Shown: positions 25,182 through 34,005 of the stretch, piece after piece
Layout: the number at the start of each line of letters is the position of its first letter
How positions within the stretch are numbered: the first letter of the stretch is position 1
Source: Hyphomicrobiales bacterium
Lineage (GTDB): Bacteria > Pseudomonadota > Alphaproteobacteria > Rhizobiales > Xanthobacteraceae
Length of the DNA: 54,544 bases
Assembly: GCA_016713235.1 (NCBI GenBank)
Contig: JADJPN010000008.1
Span: 1 to 54,544 of the forward strand
Direction: 5' to 3'
Program-made: the position numbers and the translations under genes
Notes under the pieces: model-generated
Seen by the model: only the letters and a program-made list of their open reading frames with translations
The model's database searches: none
What the model was told of the DNA's origin: nothing

Positions 25182-26363
25182 GTGCTCTCGCGCGTCGATA
25201 TCAATCTGTCATCGCAGAACCATGCTGCCGCGGCGTCCGCGCGGAGCGAAGCATTCGCGCGCGTAGAGATCTATCGTGATTTCGCAGCCGCCGAAGCCGT
25301 CTGGCGCGCGTTCGAGCAGACCGCCGATCTTACCCCCTATCAGCGTTTCGACTTCCTGCACCTCTGGCAGCAGCATGTCGGCACCAAGGAAGGCGTTGCG
25401 CCGCTGATTGCGGTTGCCTTCGACGCGAACAACGAGCCGCTGTGCCTCCTGCCGCTTGGAAAATTCTCGCGCGGGCCCTTCCGGATCGCCTGCTATCTCG
25501 CCGGCAAGCACGCGAACTACAATTTCGGCTTGTGGCGAAGCGGCGTCTCGTTCACGCGCAGGTTTGTCACGCGGGTTTTAGATGCCTTGGCTGAGGCCGA
25601 GCCTGATCTTGCCGCCCTCGAGTTGCATAACCAGCCTTTCTCCTGGCATGGCGCGGAAAATCCGCTGCTCACTTTTCCGCATCAGGCATCGCCGAGTATC
25701 GGCTATCGCCTGAAACTCGGTGACAACGGCGAAGCCGTGCTCGCACGGCAACTCACCTCGAGCTATCGCAGCCGCATTCGCGGCAAAGAAAAGAAACTCG
25801 CGAAGCTGCCCGGCTATCGCTATTTCGTGGCCCAGACGCCGGAAGAAATCGCGCGTTGCATGGACGCCTTCTTCGCACAGAAGCGCGCATACATGACGGC
25901 GATGAAAATTCCGAACCCGTTCGATGAACCGGAAACCGAAGCGTTCCTCCGCGCGGTTGCAAATGCGCGCGTGCTCGAAATTCACGCGCTGGAATGCGAG
26001 AGCGAAGTGCTCGCGCTTTATGCCGGTGTCATCGACGGCAAACGTATCTCGACGCTGATCAGTTCCTATACCGCAAGTGAAAATTCGCGCTGGAGCCCCG
26101 GGATCATTACGATTTCGCACATTGTTGCGAACGTCGCGGATCGCGGCTTCGAGATCATGGATCTCGGTGTCGGTGAAGCAGAATACAAATTTGTCTATTG
26201 CGACGAAAAGGAAGAGCTGTTCGACAGCTTCATCCCGCTCTCCAAAACGGGCCACGCCATCGTCCCGCTCCTGCGTGCGCAGGCGAATCTCAAGCGTTTC
26301 GTGAAATCGACGCCCGCTTTGTGGCGTACTGCGAAGACGGTCCGCGGACTGATTTCTCGCTAG
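25182..26363 (+). CDS. CelD/BcsL (FemAB-like) GNAT acyltransferase
   Basis: About 393 residues. Residues 35-190 form an N-terminal domain (FEQTADLTPYQRFDFLHLWQQHVG). Residues 195-360 form the GNAT/FemAB-like domain with SSYRSRIRGKEKKLAKLPGY, FAQKRAYM and the terminal VADRGFEIMDLGVGEAEYKFVYCDEKEELFD, typical of the acetyltransferases annotated as involved in cellulose biosynthesis. In rhizobial upp loci a similar N-acyltransferase modifies the polymer. Start GTG 25182 has GGAAAGG nine bases upstream; TTG 25131 would add 17 residues. Its stop overlaps that of the convergent Wzz gene in CTAG. Confidence 0.83.
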   Translation: MLSRVDINLSSQNHAAAASARSEAFARVEIYRDFAAAEAVWRAFEQTADLTPYQRFDFLHLWQQHVGTKEGVAPLIAVAFDANNEPLCLLPLGKFSRGPFRIACYLAGKHANYNFGLWRSGVSFTRRFVTRVLDALAEAEPDLAALELHNQPFSWHGAENPLLTFPHQASPSIGYRLKLGDNGEAVLARQLTSSYRSRIRGKEKKLAKLPGYRYFVAQTPEEIARCMDAFFAQKRAYMTAMKIPNPFDEPETEAFLRAVANARVLEIHALECESEVLALYAGVIDGKRISTLISSYTASENSRWSPGIITISHIVANVADRGFEIMDLGVGEAEYKFVYCDEKEELFDSFIPLSKTGHAIVPLLRAQANLKRFVKSTPALWRTAKTVRGLISR

Positions 26364-28468
26364 GCCGCCGCTACTTCCGGCGGGGTCTTCGGTGACGGTA
26401 CCGAAGGCGCAACCGCAACAATGGCGATATTCGGGAAGCCCATGCCGCCCAGCCTATCCACCGCGGCCACACCGGCGGCCGTTCTATCTTCGATCGCCAC
26501 GACCACCGTCCCGCGTGCAAAGCGGCCCAGACGCGAAGCATAAGAGTAATTGAGCAGGCTCGGCGTTGCGACAATCACATGTTCGTAACTCTGCGCAACC
26601 GCGCCGAGAACAATCGCAAGGCGTTCCGCCGACAGGATCGCCGCGATATCGGGCATTACCTGGCCGATACCGAGGATATGCACACGCGACGCAGGATCGC
26701 GCTGGATCGCCTCTGCAAAAGAAACCTTGCCGAGCAGAAGATCGCCGATGCCGTAACGCACACTCGCCCTTTGGCTAATCGCAGTTTCCACATCGAGGTC
26801 GACAAACAGGCTCCGCGCTCCGCCATTGGCGAGTTCGCGTGCGAGATCGAAGGCTAGCTCGGAAGATGGCTCGTGGGCGGTGCGGGTCACGATAACAATG
26901 CCGCGCCCCATATTACGCACCTGCGCGGTCAAGGGACCGGCCCGCACACTGTCTGCGAATTCAGGCTTGGCGGCCGCTCTCGGCATTGCCGGCACCACCG
27001 GCGCCTCGTCTTCGACCAGCATCGGCTCAGGCTCACGCAATGCTACGCGATAAACGTCGCCGCGCATGAGTTCCGCCATTGCGAGAAAGCCGATCATTGC
27101 GATCAGCGCAGAAATGGTAGCGATGAATACGATCGGCAATTTCTTCGGGAAGTGCACTTTGTTAGATGGGAGGGCGCGCGAAATGATGCGCGCATCGGGC
27201 TGCACTGCTTCCGGCGCCTCACGCGAAACGGTGTCGCGATAACGCGACAGATATGTCTCCAGGAGATCGCGCTGCGATTTCGCATCTCGTTCAAGCGCAC
27301 GAAGCTGCACATCCTGCGAGTTCAGTGAGCCCGACATCTTCTTCTGCTGGTCGAGCGCGACCAAAACGGCCTCTGCCTGCGCGGAAGCCAGCCTCGCGTC
27401 GTTATCGAAGCTGCGTGCCAGCTTATCGGCAGCAAGCCGGGTTTGCGCCTCAAGGTCTGCGATCTGCGCGCGAAGCTCTTTGATGCGTGGATGCTGCTCG
27501 AGCAGCGTCGAAGACTGTTCGGCAAGCTGCGCGTGCAAGGTGACCCGCTGCTCGTTCAGGCGGCGGATCAATTCGGAGTTCAGCACTTCGCTGGTCTCGA
27601 CCGGCCTGCCATTTTTCAGAATGTCGCGGATCAGCCGCGCCTTGGTTTCGGCGTCGGCTTTCTTGGTCCGCGCGGCGGCAAGCTGCGTATTCAATTCGCC
27701 GAGCGACATTGCGCTCAGGGTATTGTTGTTCGGCCCGACATAGAGGTTGGACTTGATGCGAAATTCTTCGACCTTCGATTCCGCTTCTGCGACACGCATG
27801 CGCAGCCGGTCGATCTCGCCGGAGAGCCACTGCCCCGCCTGCTTGATCGTGTCCTGCTTCGCTTGCTGTTGCAGCTTGAGGTAGCCTTCTGCGACCGCGT
27901 TGGCGACCCGCGCGGCGAATTCGGCGTCCTCCGACTGAAATTCGATGGCGATAACGCGGGATTTATCGACCTGATAGACCGCGATCCGCTCGAAGTAGCG
28001 CTCGAGCATCCTGTCTTCGCCGCTCATCGGCGAGCCGCGGCGGGAAAGCCCGACAAGACCGAGCACGCCGTCCATGATTGAGCCGCCCGCATTCGGGTTA
28101 AACTCAGGCCGCTCAGCAAACTTCAGGTCGCGGACGATGGTGCGGGCAAGATCGCGCGAGAGTGCAAGCTGCACCTGGCTTTGCACGGCTTCGGCATCGA
28201 GCAGCGTGCGATCGCGCTCGGGGCTGCGTTCGCCTTGCGCCTGATTATAGGGCGTCTCGCGGTTTTCGATCAGCACCCGCGCTTCGGATTTGTAGCGCGG
28301 CGTGATCATGCTGACCGCGGCGAAACTGAGTACCGCCGCCAAGGCGGTCACACTCAGGATCGCGAATTTGCGGGCCCAGAGCGCCCGGCCGAGCGCGGCA
28401 AGGTCGAGCTCCGACTCGGTCGGCGGCACGGGCATCGATTCGGCTGAATTCGGATATTGGCGGCGCAT
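26360..28468 (-). CDS. Wzz/GNVR chain-length protein with degenerate BY-kinase domain
   Basis: 702-residue inner-membrane co-polymerase controlling polysaccharide chain length and export. First membrane helix about 36-54, long periplasmic coiled coil (about 190-400), proline-rich HFPKKLP then second helix near 440-465, and a cytoplasmic P-loop-like domain at 521-702. That domain lacks a Walker A: where GxxxxGKS/T is expected it reads VTRTAHEPSSELAF. The Walker A' region is reduced to LFVDLDVE, and there is no C-terminal tyrosine cluster. It should therefore not autophosphorylate, unlike Wzc/ExoP. ATG 28468 (MRRQYPN) is preferred with GGGAG upstream; TTG 28492 is possible. It is divergent from the Wza gene. 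Confidence 0.87.
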   Translation of the reverse strand: MRRQYPNSAESMPVPPTESELDLAALGRALWARKFAILSVTALAAVLSFAAVSMITPRYKSEARVLIENRETPYNQAQGERSPERDRTLLDAEAVQSQVQLALSRDLARTIVRDLKFAERPEFNPNAGGSIMDGVLGLVGLSRRGSPMSGEDRMLERYFERIAVYQVDKSRVIAIEFQSEDAEFAARVANAVAEGYLKLQQQAKQDTIKQAGQWLSGEIDRLRMRVAEAESKVEEFRIKSNLYVGPNNNTLSAMSLGELNTQLAAARTKKADAETKARLIRDILKNGRPVETSEVLNSELIRRLNEQRVTLHAQLAEQSSTLLEQHPRIKELRAQIADLEAQTRLAADKLARSFDNDARLASAQAEAVLVALDQQKKMSGSLNSQDVQLRALERDAKSQRDLLETYLSRYRDTVSREAPEAVQPDARIISRALPSNKVHFPKKLPIVFIATISALIAMIGFLAMAELMRGDVYRVALREPEPMLVEDEAPVVPAMPRAAAKPEFADSVRAGPLTAQVRNMGRGIVIVTRTAHEPSSELAFDLARELANGGARSLFVDLDVETAISQRASVRYGIGDLLLGKVSFAEAIQRDPASRVHILGIGQVMPDIAAILSAERLAIVLGAVAQSYEHVIVATPSLLNYSYASRLGRFARGTVVVAIEDRTAAGVAAVDRLGGMGFPNIAIVAVAPSVPSPKTPPEVAAA

Positions 28469-28492
28469 TGGTTTGAAACGACTCCCACGCAA

Positions 28493-28508
28493 CTTATGAC
28501 CGCATAAG
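28493..28508. promoter_or_regulatory. Palindrome in the wzz-wza divergent intergenic region
   Basis: CTTATG-ACCG-CATAAG, perfect 6-bp arms, lies between the divergent starts of the Wzz and Wza genes (28469-28621). It is a candidate operator controlling one or both polysaccharide transcripts; no matching regulator is identified. Confidence 0.35.
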
Positions 28509-28621
28509 AAATCATTAGGGTTGCCATTGGGTTAAGGCGGAGCCTTCGCCCGCCTGCGAGTCAGATTCCGTTAACCATGCTGGGGTAAGAATTTGGCAAC
28601 CAAGAAAGATCTTGTCCGCCC

Positions 28622-29179
28622 ATGTTTTTCCGGCCGGCCATACTCCTGTTTGCGGCGCTCACCCTTTCGGCTTGTGCGAGCAATGGCCCACGCCACGACG
28701 CGCCCGACGCCTCTTTCGAGGCCCCCTACACGCTTGACGGTGGCGACAAGCTGCGTGTCACGGTCTTCGGACAGGAAGGCCTCACCAATTCCTATGCGGT
28801 CGATGGCGCCGGCAAGATTTCCATGCCGCTGATTGGCCGGGTCGATGCGCGCGGGCTGACGACCGCGCAAGTCGCGGCCAACATCTCGGCGAAACTCCGC
28901 GCGGGCTTTGTTCGCGAGCCGCATGTCGCGGTCGAGGTTGAAACGTACCGTCCGTTCTTCATTTTGGGTGAAGTCACTGCCGCCGGTCAGTACGCTTACG
29001 TAAATAATCTCACCGTCGAGACCGCGATCGCAATCGCCGGCGGCTTCACGCCGCGCGCCAACCGTTCGACCGTGACCATCGCGCGCAACGTCAACGGCGT
29101 GCCTTCGACTGCGTCCGTCCCACTCCATTTCAACGTGCGCCCCGGCGACACGATTACCATTCGCGAACGCTGGTTCTAG
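28622..29179 (+). CDS. Wza-like polysaccharide export lipoprotein
   Basis: 185 residues. Signal peptide with lipobox LSAC (MFFRPAILLFAALTLSACAS), then a Poly_export domain (YTLDGGDKLRVTVFGQEGLTNSYAVDGAGKISMPLIGRV) and an SLBB domain (FFILGEVTAAGQYAYVNNLTVETAIAIAGGFTPRA). Short members like this form the outer-membrane or periplasmic exit of Wzx/Wzy-type polymers. It corresponds to UppC-type proteins of rhizobial adhesin loci. The GT4 gene follows 11 bases later in the same operon. Confidence 0.92.
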   Translation: MFFRPAILLFAALTLSACASNGPRHDAPDASFEAPYTLDGGDKLRVTVFGQEGLTNSYAVDGAGKISMPLIGRVDARGLTTAQVAANISAKLRAGFVREPHVAVEVETYRPFFILGEVTAAGQYAYVNNLTVETAIAIAGGFTPRANRSTVTIARNVNGVPSTASVPLHFNVRPGDTITIRERWF

Positions 29180-29190
29180 CGAGCCGAAAC

Positions 29191-30291
29191 TTGGCGCCGT
29201 TTCGTATCCTCCACGTGCTGCGGGCCCCGATTGGAGGCCTGTTTCGCCACGTTTGCGATCTAGCGCTCGAGCAGACTGCGCGCGGCCACGCCGTTGGCGT
29301 GGTCGCGGACAGAAGTACAGGCGGCGAAAGCTCGGAAGAAGCGCTCAAAGCACTTTCCGCGAAACTGAAACTGGGCGTCTCGCGAATTCCGATGAGCCGG
29401 CACGCCGGTCTCAGCGACATCGCCGCCGTCCGCTATGTCGCGACTCACGCGCGGCAACTGAACGCATCCGTCGTCCATGGCCATGGTGCGAAAGGCGGCG
29501 CGTTTGCGCGGCTTGGCGCCGGCAAAGCACTCCGCGTTTACACGCCGCATGGCGGCAGCCTGCATTTCTCGCGCGCGAACCCGGTCGGCTTCGCATATCT
29601 CGGCGTCGAAACGATGCTGCTCAAGCGAACCGATCTCGCGCTGTTTGAGAGCGAATACGCAAAATCCATATTCGAGCAGAAGATCGGAAAGCCTAACGGA
29701 TTGTCGGCGGTCGTTCATAACGGCGTCCGGCCGGAGGAGTTCGAACCGGTCACGGCAGGACCGAACGCCGCCGATGTTCTTTTCGTCGGCGAGCTGCGCA
29801 AGCTCAAAGGCGTCGACGTATTGATAGAAGCCATCGCGCTCCTGAAATCGCGTCGTGCCGTTATCGTCGGTAACGGCCCGGATCGTGATGCGTTCGTTTC
29901 GCTCGCGAAAGCGCGCGGCCTCGAAGCGCAAATCAATTTTGCCGGCGCGATGCCCGCGCGGGCTGCGTTTACGAAGGGGCGCATTCTAGCAGTTCCCTCG
30001 CGTGCGGAATCCCTGCCCTACATCGTGCTTGAAGCGATTGCCGCCGGAATGTCCGTGGTTGCGACCAAGGTCGGCGGCATTCCGGAAATCTTTGGCGCCG
30101 ATGCGAACGCACTTATTCCGCCCGGCGATGCCGCGGCACTTGCAAGCGCTATCCAAGCGCGGCTCGCGGACGGCGAAGGCGCGCAGAAAGCCCGGCTCCG
30201 CAGCCGCGTTTCCAGTTTGTTTACCGTAATGGCCATGACCGACAGTATTCTGGGCGCTTATGAGCGCGCCCTTGCAAGCCGCAACGCTTAG
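29191..30291 (+). CDS. Glycosyltransferase family 4
   Basis: 366-residue cytoplasmic GT-B enzyme adding a sugar from a nucleotide donor to the lipid-linked repeat unit. N-terminal RAPIGGLFRHVCDLALEQTARGH is the acceptor domain; the donor-site EX7E motif lies in VPSRAESLPYIVLEAIAAG followed by VGGIPEI. The start is a TTG codon. The sugar is unknown. It is the only glycosyltransferase beside the initiating enzyme here, so either the repeat is short or others lie elsewhere. Confidence 0.92.
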   Translation: MAPFRILHVLRAPIGGLFRHVCDLALEQTARGHAVGVVADRSTGGESSEEALKALSAKLKLGVSRIPMSRHAGLSDIAAVRYVATHARQLNASVVHGHGAKGGAFARLGAGKALRVYTPHGGSLHFSRANPVGFAYLGVETMLLKRTDLALFESEYAKSIFEQKIGKPNGLSAVVHNGVRPEEFEPVTAGPNAADVLFVGELRKLKGVDVLIEAIALLKSRRAVIVGNGPDRDAFVSLAKARGLEAQINFAGAMPARAAFTKGRILAVPSRAESLPYIVLEAIAAGMSVVATKVGGIPEIFGADANALIPPGDAAALASAIQARLADGEGAQKARLRSRVSSLFTVMAMTDSILGAYERALASRNA

Positions 30292-30390
30292 TCTGCGCGT
30301 TATCATTAAGTCTTCCGAGACGGATTTTCTCTAGTTTTCTCTGACTTTTAGGCGGCTCTGGGCCGTCTGCAACGACTTGTCGGGGAACAG

Positions 30391-31938
30391 ATGCTCGGGG
30401 CCGATAACCGGAACAAGAACGCGCGCTCAGCTGACATTGCCGCAAGCGCCATCGCAACTGCGCGCAACAGCCAGTCGCCGCGCGAATTGAGCCCGCTTGC
30501 GAAGATCGTCGCAGCGGAGCCTGTCGCACCTGCAATGTCCGCGGTCGTTCTCGGCGGCTCGATCCGGATCGCCGAATTCCTGATCCTGTCCTTAATCGGC
30601 GCCGCGATCTACGGCTACTACGTTTATCCGGCCGAAGAGTTTCTCTGGCGCTATGCGGTCGCGACATTCGGTGCGTCTGCTGCTGCGATTATCGCGTTTC
30701 ACATTGCCGACACCTACGACGTTCTGGCGCTGCGGCGGCCAATCAGTTCATTTGTAAGGCTAACGCTCGCATGGACTGCGATCTTCCTGCTCGCCTTTGC
30801 GCTTCAGTTTTTCTTCCGTCTGGAAGGGCTCTACTCGCGCGTGTGGACCGCAAGCTGGTACTTCACCGGCCTTGCCGCGCTGTTTGCATTCCGTTTGTTC
30901 GTCGCGTCCAAAGTTCGCCGCTGGACCCGCGAAGGCCGGCTCGTTCGCCGCACCGTGATTGTCGGCGGTGCCGCACCCGGTGAAATGCTGATCGAAGCGC
31001 TTCAGGCGCAAAAAGATTCGGACCTCGACATCCGTGGCGTGTTCGACGATCGAGGCGACGACCGTTCGGCTCCCATGATCGCGGGCAAGCCGAAACTCGG
31101 CTCGGTCGATGATCTTGTCGAATTCGCGCGCAAGACGCGCATCGATCTTCTCCTTGTCTCGTTGCCGATCACGGCCGAGCAGCGCGTGCTGCAAATGCTT
31201 CGCAAGCTCTGGGTGCTGCCGGTCGATATCCGCCTCGCCGCGCACACCGGCAAGCTGCGCTTCCGTCCCCGCGCGTACTCGTACATCGGCAACGTACCGG
31301 TGCTCGACATCTACGACCGCCCGATCACGGACTGGAATTTCGTGCTCAAGGGCCTGTTCGACCGCGTGGTCGGCGCCTTGATGCTGATCGCGCTTTCGCC
31401 GGTAATGGCGCTTGTGGCGCTTGCCGTGAAACTCGACAGCAAAGGTCCGGTCTTCTTCCGGCAGAAGCGCTACGGCTTCAACAATGAGTTGATCGAAGTC
31501 TTCAAGTTCCGCTCGATGTATACCGATATGACGGATGCGACCGCAGCCCAGCTCGTCACCAAGGGCGATCCGCGTGTGACCCGCGTGGGCCGCTTCATCC
31601 GCAAAACCTCGCTCGACGAACTGCCGCAGCTCATCAACGTCGTTCTGAAAGGCAATCTTTCGCTGGTCGGCCCGCGCCCGCATGCGGTCCACGCCAAGGC
31701 ACAGAACCAGCTCTATGACGAAGTGGTCGACGGCTATTTCGCGCGCCACCGCGTAAAGCCCGGCATCACCGGCTGGGCGCAGGTGAATGGCTGGCGCGGC
31801 GAAACCGATACGCCGGAAAAGATTCAGCGCCGCGTCGAGCACGATCTCTATTACATTGAAAACTGGTCGGTGTTCTTCGACGTATTCATCCTGATGAAGA
31901 CGCCGATCTCGCTGCTCAAGACCGAGAACGCCTACTGA
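30391..31938 (+). CDS. Undecaprenyl-phosphate glycosyl-phosphotransferase (WcaJ/UppE type)
   Basis: 515-residue membrane enzyme that starts the polymer by transferring a hexose-1-phosphate to undecaprenyl phosphate. Four N-terminal helices and a Rossmann-like CoA_binding_3 domain (TVIVGGAAPGEMLIEAL) precede a membrane-hairpin catalytic domain (from KGLFDRVVGALMLIALSPVM) with VFFRQKRYGFNNELIEVFKFRSM, DELPQLINVVLKGNLSLVGPRPHA and RHRVKPGITGWAQVNGWRGET. It overlaps the next gene by one base. It is equivalent to the initiating transferase of rhizobial unipolar polysaccharide loci. Confidence 0.93.
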   Translation: MLGADNRNKNARSADIAASAIATARNSQSPRELSPLAKIVAAEPVAPAMSAVVLGGSIRIAEFLILSLIGAAIYGYYVYPAEEFLWRYAVATFGASAAAIIAFHIADTYDVLALRRPISSFVRLTLAWTAIFLLAFALQFFFRLEGLYSRVWTASWYFTGLAALFAFRLFVASKVRRWTREGRLVRRTVIVGGAAPGEMLIEALQAQKDSDLDIRGVFDDRGDDRSAPMIAGKPKLGSVDDLVEFARKTRIDLLLVSLPITAEQRVLQMLRKLWVLPVDIRLAAHTGKLRFRPRAYSYIGNVPVLDIYDRPITDWNFVLKGLFDRVVGALMLIALSPVMALVALAVKLDSKGPVFFRQKRYGFNNELIEVFKFRSMYTDMTDATAAQLVTKGDPRVTRVGRFIRKTSLDELPQLINVVLKGNLSLVGPRPHAVHAKAQNQLYDEVVDGYFARHRVKPGITGWAQVNGWRGETDTPEKIQRRVEHDLYYIENWSVFFDVFILMKTPISLLKTENAY

Positions 31939-33284
31939 TGGCCGGCGTGGCGGCAGTTTCGTCCGCCTATACGATCTCGCCCGCACGCACGGTCGAGAAG
32001 CTGCGCCACCTTATGCTCTGGCTCGCCGGTTTTTCCGGCGCATTCGTCTTCACCGAGCCCTCGGCCTACGAAATCTTCGCGTCCGCCGCGATGTTCGTTT
32101 TCTTCGCGAGCGGGCTTGCGCTCCGGCGCGGACACATTCCGCTGCTTGCAATCCTCGTGCTCTATTGCTTCGGGCTTTCCATTGCCGTGATCCCGGTGGT
32201 CGCGGAGAACAAGACCGCGCTCTGGGTCGCGGTTTCGTGGTTTCTTGCGGCGACGACCTTGTTCTTCGCCTGCGCCATAGCCGAAGACACCCAGCGCCGC
32301 CTGAACATCCTGATGCACGGCTATATGGCCGCCGCGGTCGTCGTCTCGCTGATCGCGATTCTGAGTTACTTCCGGCTCATGCCGGGCGCGGATTCATTTC
32401 TGCTCTATGGACGCGCGAAAGCAACTTTCAACGATCCGAACGTGCTGGGGCCATTTCTGGTCCTGCCTGGCCTGCTCGCGATCCGCCGCGCACTCTCATT
32501 CCGCATCAAGGATCTCGTCATCGGCGGTGCGCAGCTTTCGGTGATCGCGATTGCAGTCCTGCTTTCGTTCTCGCGCGGCGCCTGGGGCCATTTCGCGGTC
32601 TCCGCGATAATTTTCGTCGGCTTACTGTTTGTCGTCAGCAATGACCCGCGCGAGCGCACACGCATCGTCGCCGCGACCATCGCCGGCTTCGCTGTGCTCT
32701 CCATGCTGCTCGTCACACTTCTATCGATGAAAGGCGTCGGCGAGCTCTTCTTCGAACGTGCGACGCTGACACAGAGCTACGACACCGGCGAGCTCGGACG
32801 CTTCGGCCGTTACGTTTTAGGCATCCAGTTGCTGCTGGATACGCCCTGGGGCATCGGGCCGTTTCAATTCGCGAAAATCTTTCCGGAAGATCCGCATAAC
32901 GTCTATCTCAACGCCTTCATGACCGGCGGCTGGCTCAGCGGAATCACGTACATTCTCTTCGTCGTCATGACATTGTGGCTCGGCCTCAAGGGTGCGCTCC
33001 GCGCAACCCCATGGCGGCCCGTGTTGCTCGCGGTCTGGGCGACCTTTATCGCGGTCGCGGGCGAAGGCGCGATCATCGACACCGACCACTGGCGGCATTT
33101 TTGGTTGCTAGCGGGCGTGCTGTGGGGCGGCGCCATCGCCGCAAGCCGCTATCGCGTTGAAATTCCCCGCAGTTCCGCGACAAAAGGGACGGCCGGAATG
33201 GCCGAACCCTCGTTGCAGCGCAAGAGGTCGATCACTATAGTCCGCCCCCTGTCGGAGCGTGGCGCAGCCCGGTTAGCGCACTAG
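31938..33284 (+). CDS. O-antigen ligase/polymerase family protein (Wzy/WaaL-like)
   Basis: 448-residue inner-membrane protein with about 11 membrane segments. The Wzy_C signature covers LLSFSRGAWGHFAVSAI and the periplasmic loop TPWGIGPFQFAKIFPEDPHNVYLNAFMTGGWLSGITYI, with the Arg and His expected for polymerase/ligase function. It probably polymerises the lipid-linked repeat units. It overlaps the initiating transferase by one base (TGATG). Its last ten codons and stop run into the tRNA-Pro gene by 32 bases, and the C-terminal tail looks poorly conserved. Confidence 0.88.
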   Translation: MAGVAAVSSAYTISPARTVEKLRHLMLWLAGFSGAFVFTEPSAYEIFASAAMFVFFASGLALRRGHIPLLAILVLYCFGLSIAVIPVVAENKTALWVAVSWFLAATTLFFACAIAEDTQRRLNILMHGYMAAAVVVSLIAILSYFRLMPGADSFLLYGRAKATFNDPNVLGPFLVLPGLLAIRRALSFRIKDLVIGGAQLSVIAIAVLLSFSRGAWGHFAVSAIIFVGLLFVVSNDPRERTRIVAATIAGFAVLSMLLVTLLSMKGVGELFFERATLTQSYDTGELGRFGRYVLGIQLLLDTPWGIGPFQFAKIFPEDPHNVYLNAFMTGGWLSGITYILFVVMTLWLGLKGALRATPWRPVLLAVWATFIAVAGEGAIIDTDHWRHFWLLAGVLWGGAIAASRYRVEIPRSSATKGTAGMAEPSLQRKRSITIVRPLSERGAARLAH

Positions 33285-33330
33285 TCTGGGGGACTAGGGG
33301 TCGTGGGTTCAAATCCCGCCGCTCCGACCA
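33253..33330 (+). tRNA. tRNA-Pro (anticodon GGG)
   Basis: 78 bases including encoded CCA. The acceptor stem CGGAGCG/CGCTCCG, D arm GCGC/GCGC, anticodon stem CTAGT/ACTAG with loop CTGGGGG (anticodon GGG) and T arm with TTCAAAT all pair. Its 5' half overlaps the end of the upstream reading frame, so its promoter must lie within that gene or it is processed from the polysaccharide transcript. Confidence 0.97.
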
Positions 33331-33527
33331 TTAAACCCCTTATAAATCAAAGCACTGAGCCGTTTTCTACGCCCTAGGAATCGGTACGTTAAGGGAACGG
33401 AAGAGCCTCCAAAGTCCCGTAACGGCGCGCAGAGTCCCGAAAAAATCCCGCAGTGTTCATCTGTGTGGTAACTCGCCGTTCGGTGCATTGTGGAGTCTTT
33501 GCATCCCTTAGAGGCGAGGAATTTCCA

Positions 33528-33854
33528 GTGCCCTCGAAAAAAGCCAAGAACGCGAAGAACGAAGCCGAAAGTCCGGCTCGGCGCATTGGCCGCCCGCTTT
33601 CTTCTGGCAACCCCGACCACCCGATCGTTACTATCCGGCTGAAGCTCGGCCTGACGCAGCTCGAGATGGCGGCGTCGATGGGCCTTGGCATGAGCGCCTA
33701 TCAGGATTTGGAAGCCGACGCTTCGAAGGTCCGCAACCGCCATCACCAGCAGGCCGAGCGCGTCGCCTTCTTCACGGCTGCCGAACGCAAGGACCCGGCG
33801 CTGATCCCGGATTCGTATCGCCGCGCGATGCAACAATTGAAGGGGTTGGTGTGA
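33528..33854 (+). CDS. Helix-turn-helix domain protein
   Basis: 108 residues, basic N-terminus (PSKKAKNAKNEAESPARRIGRPL), then an XRE-like helix-turn-helix around LRLGLTQLEMAASMGLGMSAYQDLEAD (read as KLGLTQLEMAASMGLGMSAY). GTG 33528 has GAGG eight bases upstream; a GTG at 33453 is possible. It lies about 200 bases after tRNA-Pro, a place often used by integrative elements, but no integrase or duplicated tRNA end is seen. The function is unknown; it may bind DNA. Confidence 0.6.
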   Translation: MPSKKAKNAKNEAESPARRIGRPLSSGNPDHPIVTIRLKLGLTQLEMAASMGLGMSAYQDLEADASKVRNRHHQQAERVAFFTAAERKDPALIPDSYRRAMQQLKGLV

Positions 33855-34005
33855 TGGTGATGATCGGTACCTACCCGTGCCGCGGTGCTTCCTCTGAAAC
33901 ACTCCGCCGCCGATCGGTTCGGCCGGCTCGAAAGACCTGCCCTATCGCTGCGCATGATCCTCGTGCAGACTCTACGCATCGAACACGAATCTCGCGGCGG
34001 CAATT

